From: Phlebopus portentosus | Taxonomy: Eukaryota > Basidiomycota > Agaricomycetes > Boletales > Boletinellaceae | Assembly: GCA_037892935.1 (NCBI GenBank) | Contig: JAYXKI010000009.1 | Coordinates: 930,001 to 994,000 of the forward strand | Direction: 5' to 3' | DNA length: 64,000 nucleotides | Part shown: positions 59,607 to 64,000 of the stretch, piece after piece | Layout: each line of letters begins with the position of its first letter | How positions within the stretch are numbered: the first letter of the stretch is position 1 | The notes under the pieces: generated by a model | What the model was told of the DNA's origin: nothing | What the model saw: only the letters and a program-made list of their open reading frames with translations | Databases searched by the model: none | Translations under genes and position numbers: made by a program

Positions 59607-61526
59607 ATGTCATCCACATATGCTCACTACACCGCCGCCTCCTCTTCCGTCCCAACAGATTACGGCTTGCTCGCACGTTATGCCAATGCTCACCCGGAGC
59701 TCGTCCGTCAGGAAGAAGAAGGAGAGGACGCGGAGAACCATGAAAATGACTATTTGACGGTCCCAGAGCATTCTCCTAGTCGACGTCGACGTAGTGTCTC
59801 CCCAAATTCCCGTCGTCCAATCGTGCCGATTATGGCGTCTCTTCCCCCTCCGTTTGATTCTTCCGAGACCGCCCCTTTGCTCGGTCCAAACCCGCCAGTA
59901 CCGTGTATCATCGAGGAGGGCGATATTCCAGGCCAAGAAAAGCCAGAACCTGGCCCTCTCGCTACATACTGGGAGGAGACAAAGATTCTTCTCAAGTATA
60001 CATTACCAGTGTATGGCACGCAGCTGCTCGAGTATTCGCTGGTCATTGCTTCAGTCATCAGCATTGGTCATCTGTCGACGGTCGCTCTAGCTGCATCCAC
60101 CCTCGGATCAATGACCGCGTCCGTCACGGGATACAGTATCTTGCAAGGGTTCGCTAGCACCCTCGACACTGTGCTTCCTTCAGCCTGGACTTCGGACCAA
60201 CCTCAGCTTGTCGGCCTTTGGTCTCAACGCATGACTATCATAATGGGTATCATATTGATCCCAATAGGATCAATCTGGTTCTACGCAGAGCCTATCCTAC
60301 TGCTCCTACGCCAGGATCCTGAAGTCGCCAGTCTTTCAGCACTTTATCTGCGTTGGGCACTCCTTGGATTACCGGCCTATTCATTCAATCAGATTTCGCG
60401 GCGGTATTTTCAGTCACAGGGCCTCTTTTCTGTCCCAACGAGAGTGACGGTGATTGTTGCGCCTATCAATGCTTTTCTCAATTATTTGCTTGTATGGGGA
60501 CCTGAGTCAATTCGACTTGGGTTTATAGGAGCTCCTATTGCAACGGCGATTTCATTCAATTTAATTTCGGTCTTTTCGGTTTTTTATGGGATCTTTTGGG
60601 TCCCTAAAGCAGCTTGGCATCCTCTGTCAAGACGTATGTTTACCAGCCTCGGAATCCTTGTGCAGCTTGGGATTGCAGGCGTCGGTCAGACTGCGTCTGA
60701 ATGGTGGTCCTGGGAACTTGTCGGTCGTAAGTCCCTATACCTTCTCTCTCCTCCATGATTTTGTTTTATGTAGCGTTTTGGCAGTTGCCGCAAGTCAGCT
60801 TGGCCCGATTGCCTTAGCTACCCAGTCTGTCCTGCTGGTGTCTGCCTCGTCGACATATCAAGCTCCATTTTCACTCAGCATAGCTGCTTCAGTACGAATC
60901 GGGAATCTGCTTGGTGAAAGAAATGCTCATCGTGCCAACATTGCTGCAAAGGCCTCGTTCCTTGTCGTTCTCGTTATCGAAGGAATAAACAGGTACGCTA
61001 TTCTGGAAATAGTTTATTTATTTGAGATTTTCGGAAGCATAATCTAAAAATATTCAATACTTCCGTACATAGCGCCATGTTCCTCATTTTCCGGAACAAA
61101 TGGGGATACCTTTTTAATAACGATCCGGAGGTAATCAGCCTCGTCGCGTCTATCCTCCCGCTTGTTGCGCTTTTCCAGGTCGTCGATGGTCTATCGGCCT
61201 GCATTGCAGGAGTTCTTCGTGCCCGGGGGAAACAAGCAACGGGTGCACTGCTCAACCTCTCTGCGTACTACATCCTCGGGATTCCCTTCGGATTATGGCT
61301 TGCTTTTCCGCGCAAACTGGGATTGATGGGATTATGGGTAGGATTGACGGTTGCGCTTGTCTATTGCTCTGCTGTGGGGCTTTGGCTGTGCTTGAGGACT
61401 GATTGGGACAGGGAGGTAATGAAAGTCGCGACGAGGATGGAGAAGGAGCGAGTAGAGAGTGAGAGGCTTCTCAATGAGTCTGGGGCGTATGAGAATGGTG
61501 TGGGTCGTGTAGAAGGTGGGACGTAG
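59607..61526 (+). CDS. MATE-family multidrug/toxin efflux transporter, copy 1
   Basis: Cation-coupled efflux carrier of the MATE superfamily, expected in the plasma or vacuolar membrane, exporting organic cations or metabolites. Exons 59607-60726, 60785-60992 and 61073-61526 give 593 residues, with all phases matching. The cytosolic N-terminus is ~120 residues, Ser/Arg/Glu-rich. Membrane blocks include [110 protein letters not shown] and the second-half signature [19 protein letters not shown]. The C-terminal helices include [13 protein letters not shown] [18 protein letters not shown] and end in a charged tail. The start is the first ATG shared with the paralogue (MSSTYAHY / MSFTYAHY). Tandem duplicate of the next gene. 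Confidence 0.93.
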
Positions 61527-62673
61527 AATGGACACATTAGTAAGTTCAAAGTCTCTTGCCTATTCCTGTACTGATAGCTTGTTCAGATGACGCCGTCACG
61601 AAACTGGGGTTACATTCGACACGCTAGATTTATTTGATATCTCAAAGACTGTTTACCTCTTTCCGTATTCACGAAAATGACACGACACAAATCTAGAGCG
61701 CGGAAGGAGAATGCATGGTAAGCATCCTCTTCACATTCAATCATGACTTTTACGATAAATTGACTCTTATACGGCAGTATATAAACGTATCGACTCTTGA
61801 TCTATAACTCAATGACTTTGGAAACTGGCACTAGCGGATAGCATACATACATAGAATGGCACGACGTTGATCTGAATAACATGGTAATACTTGGATCCGC
61901 TTTCTGCTTGCACGACGTCGTCAACCAGTACCTCTGTGAATATACTCTTTCACGGGGTAGAAGCAGAAAGGAGTATAATTGCAGCCAGCTTGAACTGGCA
62001 CGGATGATATGATTCCGCATTAGGTTTTGACGTCATCATTTCCAGTTATGGCAATATTGATATCCATATCGGTATATGAGGGAATAGCCTGGGTAAGTTT
62101 ACGTGCTAGCATTGATCACTGCCACCATCCCTTATCCTCTGCTCTAAATGTGACTAAAAGCAATATGTCCTGCATCCATCTTTGCATGCTTTGGTGAAGA
62201 ACACACGTTGATATTCTAGGAGAACAAGGTGTTCCACCTTCGTCTTGTGATTGTTCTTTCACGCCTGAATTTCAAATTCTATCGAAATGGTTATCAGGTC
62301 GGTCCTTTGCAATACGGCATTAACCTGAGCAGTGCCTAACTGTTCGAAAGCAAGTTCACAGATGATTATCCATTCCTCATTTGAGAGCTAATTTGAATGG
62401 GAACTGGATTTGGTGAAGATGATGTGAACAGAATTTGCACACACTCTGCCCTTCGGTCATTGCAGCAGTCAGGATTCTGACTCGACAACAGCCAGTATCA
62501 AGGACAAGGAATTGCAGGTTCGGAGCGACCACGTGATTCGGGAAATAAAGTAGATTGGGAAGTTCCGCAAAGTACATAGCGATCGATGGATCCCAATAAC
62601 TTTGCGACCCTGCGTTGAGTCGGAACGGAAGGGACTAAAGTTCGTCCTACGTTTATCTTTGATCCAGGCCTCT
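61527..62673. other. Spacer between tandem MATE genes
   Basis: About 1.15 kb. Its last ~150 bp resemble the region upstream of copy 1, including a CACGTGATTCGG block. No other gene was recognised. Confidence 0.5.
62530..62535. promoter_or_regulatory. CACGTG box upstream of MATE copy 2
   Basis: Same element as before copy 1, 139 bp before the start codon, with the shared flank CACGTGATTCGG. The surrounding non-coding sequence is otherwise more diverged. Confidence 0.45.
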
Positions 62674-64000
62674 ATGTCGTTCACATATGCTCACTACGCG
62701 ACCTCGTCGGCTTCAATCCCGACTGATTATGGCTTGCTCGCACGGTATGCTAACGCTCATCCAGAGCGCATCCGCGAGGAAGAAGAAGCAGAGGACGCAG
62801 AGAGCCACGAAAGCGATTTCTTGAGAATTCCGGGGCGTTCTCCTAGTCGTCATCGACGTAGTATCTCCCCATATTCCCGTCGTCCAATCGTCCCGAATCT
62901 GGCCTCTCGTCCCCGTCCATTTGATATTTCTGAGACAACTCCCTTGCTCGGTACAAATCCACCATTACCGTGCATCATTGAGGAGGGAGATATACTGGAC
63001 GAAGAAAGGCCGGAACCAGGCCCTCTCGCCACATACTGGGAGGAGACAAAAATTCTTCTCAAGTATACACTACCGGTGTATGGTACGCAACTGCTCGAGT
63101 ATTCGCTTGTCGTTGCTTCAGTCATCAGTATCGGTCATCTTTCAACGGTCGCTCTAGCTGCATCCGCCCTCGGATCAATGACCGCGGCCGTCACGGGATA
63201 TAGTATCCTGCAAGGTTTTGCGAGTACCCTTGACACTGTGCTTCCTTCGGCCTGGACTTCTGATCAGCCCCAGCTCGTCGGTTTATGGTCGCAGCGTATG
63301 GCTGTCATAATGGGTATCATTTTGATCCCAATAAGTTCAGTCTGGCTCTATGCAGAGCCCATTTTACTGCTTCTGCGTCAAGATCCAGAGGTCGCCAGCC
63401 TTTCAGCAATTTATCTGCGTTGGGCACTCCTTGGATTACCGGCCTATTCTTTCAATCAGATCTCACGGCGGTATTTCCAGTCACAGGGCCACTTTTCTGT
63501 CCCGACAAGAGCAACACTAGTCGTCGCACCTATCAATGCTTTTCTCAATTACATGCTCGTATGGGGACCTGAGTCCATACGCCTTGGGTTTATAGGAGCT
63601 CCTATTGCATCTACCATTTCGTTTAATTTGATTTCGCTCTTTTCAATCCTGTATGGGGTCTTCTGGATTCCCAAAACAGCGTGGTACCCTTTGTCACGAC
63701 GTATGTTTACTAGCCTTGGAATTCTTGTACAACTTGGGATTGCAGGAGTTGGACAGATTGCGTCTGAATGGTGGTCCTGGGAACTTGTCGGTCGTAAGTT
63801 GTTATAATCCCGTTCTCCTCCACAGTTTGTGGTCTGACCAATGGTATTCTGGTAGTCGCCGCGAGCCAGCTTGGCCCGATTGCTTTAGCTACCCAGTCTG
63901 TTTTGTTGGTGTCTGGATCCATGACACTCCAGGCTCCATTTTCACTCAGCGTAGCCGCCTCAGTTCGAATCGGGAATCTGCTTGGAGAGAGGAACGCCCA
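62674..64000 (+). CDS. MATE-family transporter, copy 2 (cut by window end)
   Basis: Paralogue of the preceding gene. Exon 1 is 62674-63793 and exon 2 starts at 63856 and runs off the window at 64000. Shared blocks are nearly identical ([51 protein letters not shown]), while the N-terminal tail and a few loops differ (RIREEEEAEDAESHESDF against [18 protein letters not shown]). The intron after WELVGL is at the same position and phase in both copies but its sequence has diverged. No stop or frameshift is seen in the visible part, so it appears functional. The last third of the protein lies beyond the window. Confidence 0.92.

Overview
The window reads as nuclear DNA of a basidiomycete fungus, most likely an agaricomycete. 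Genes are packed on both strands. Almost every coding region is broken by 45-70 nt GT-AG introns. The housekeeping set is eukaryotic (Pol III RPC2, SRP9, NHP6, eIF2D), and the degenerate F-box/LRR-like genes and the large coiled-coil 'GGDGTT...NEGALG' protein are the sort of lineage-specific families common in mushroom genomes. This assignment rests on gene content and intron style, not on a database search. No tRNA, rRNA, CRISPR or prokaryotic operon structure was found.

Layout. 0.6-2.6 kb: two broken F-box gene copies (+). 3.7-5.3 kb: short oxysterol-binding protein of the Kes1/Osh4 type (-). 5.9-6.4 kb: NHP6-type HMG-box protein (-), divergent from eIF2D/Tma64 (+, 7.0-9.3 kb) across a promoter with four ACGCGT boxes. 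9.5-14.2 kb: ERCC6L2-like SNF2 translocase (-), divergent from RNA polymerase III subunit RPC2 (+, 14.6-18.8 kb). 20.6-22.7 kb: PTR2-type peptide transporter (+). 23.6-25.2 kb: SRP9 (+) with very long introns. 25.6-28.9 kb: BTB-like protein (+). 30.1-33.1 kb: two more broken F-box copies (-). 33.1-34.2 kb: EFM7/NNT1-type methyltransferase (+). 35.4-38.7 kb: intact ~1,045-residue protein of a probable transposase-derived fungal family (+). 40.5-42.2 kb: unrecognised Ser/Pro-rich protein (+). 44.8-47.0 kb: TPR protein (-). 47.3-49.7 kb: MFSD1-like MFS transporter (-). 50.9-52.4 kb: malate dehydrogenase (+). 52.8-53.9 kb: unrecognised lysine-tailed protein (+). 54.4-58.9 kb: membrane-anchored WD40-like protein (+). 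59.6-61.5 kb and 62.7-64.0 kb: tandem MATE transporters (+), the second cut by the window end.

The genes do not form one pathway. The syntenic blocks are housekeeping functions (translation, Pol III transcription, SRP, chromatin, DNA repair, central carbon metabolism, transport). They are interrupted by three plastic zones: the F-box relics near 0-3 kb and 30-33 kb, the putative transposase-like gene near 35-39 kb, and the MATE duplication at the right end. The strongest sequence-level oddities are two GC-AG introns, an 8-nt plus 16-nt microexon pair in malate dehydrogenase, a frame break in eIF2D that a 28-nt GT...AG segment would repair, and the large intact 'GGDGTT/NEGALG' protein.
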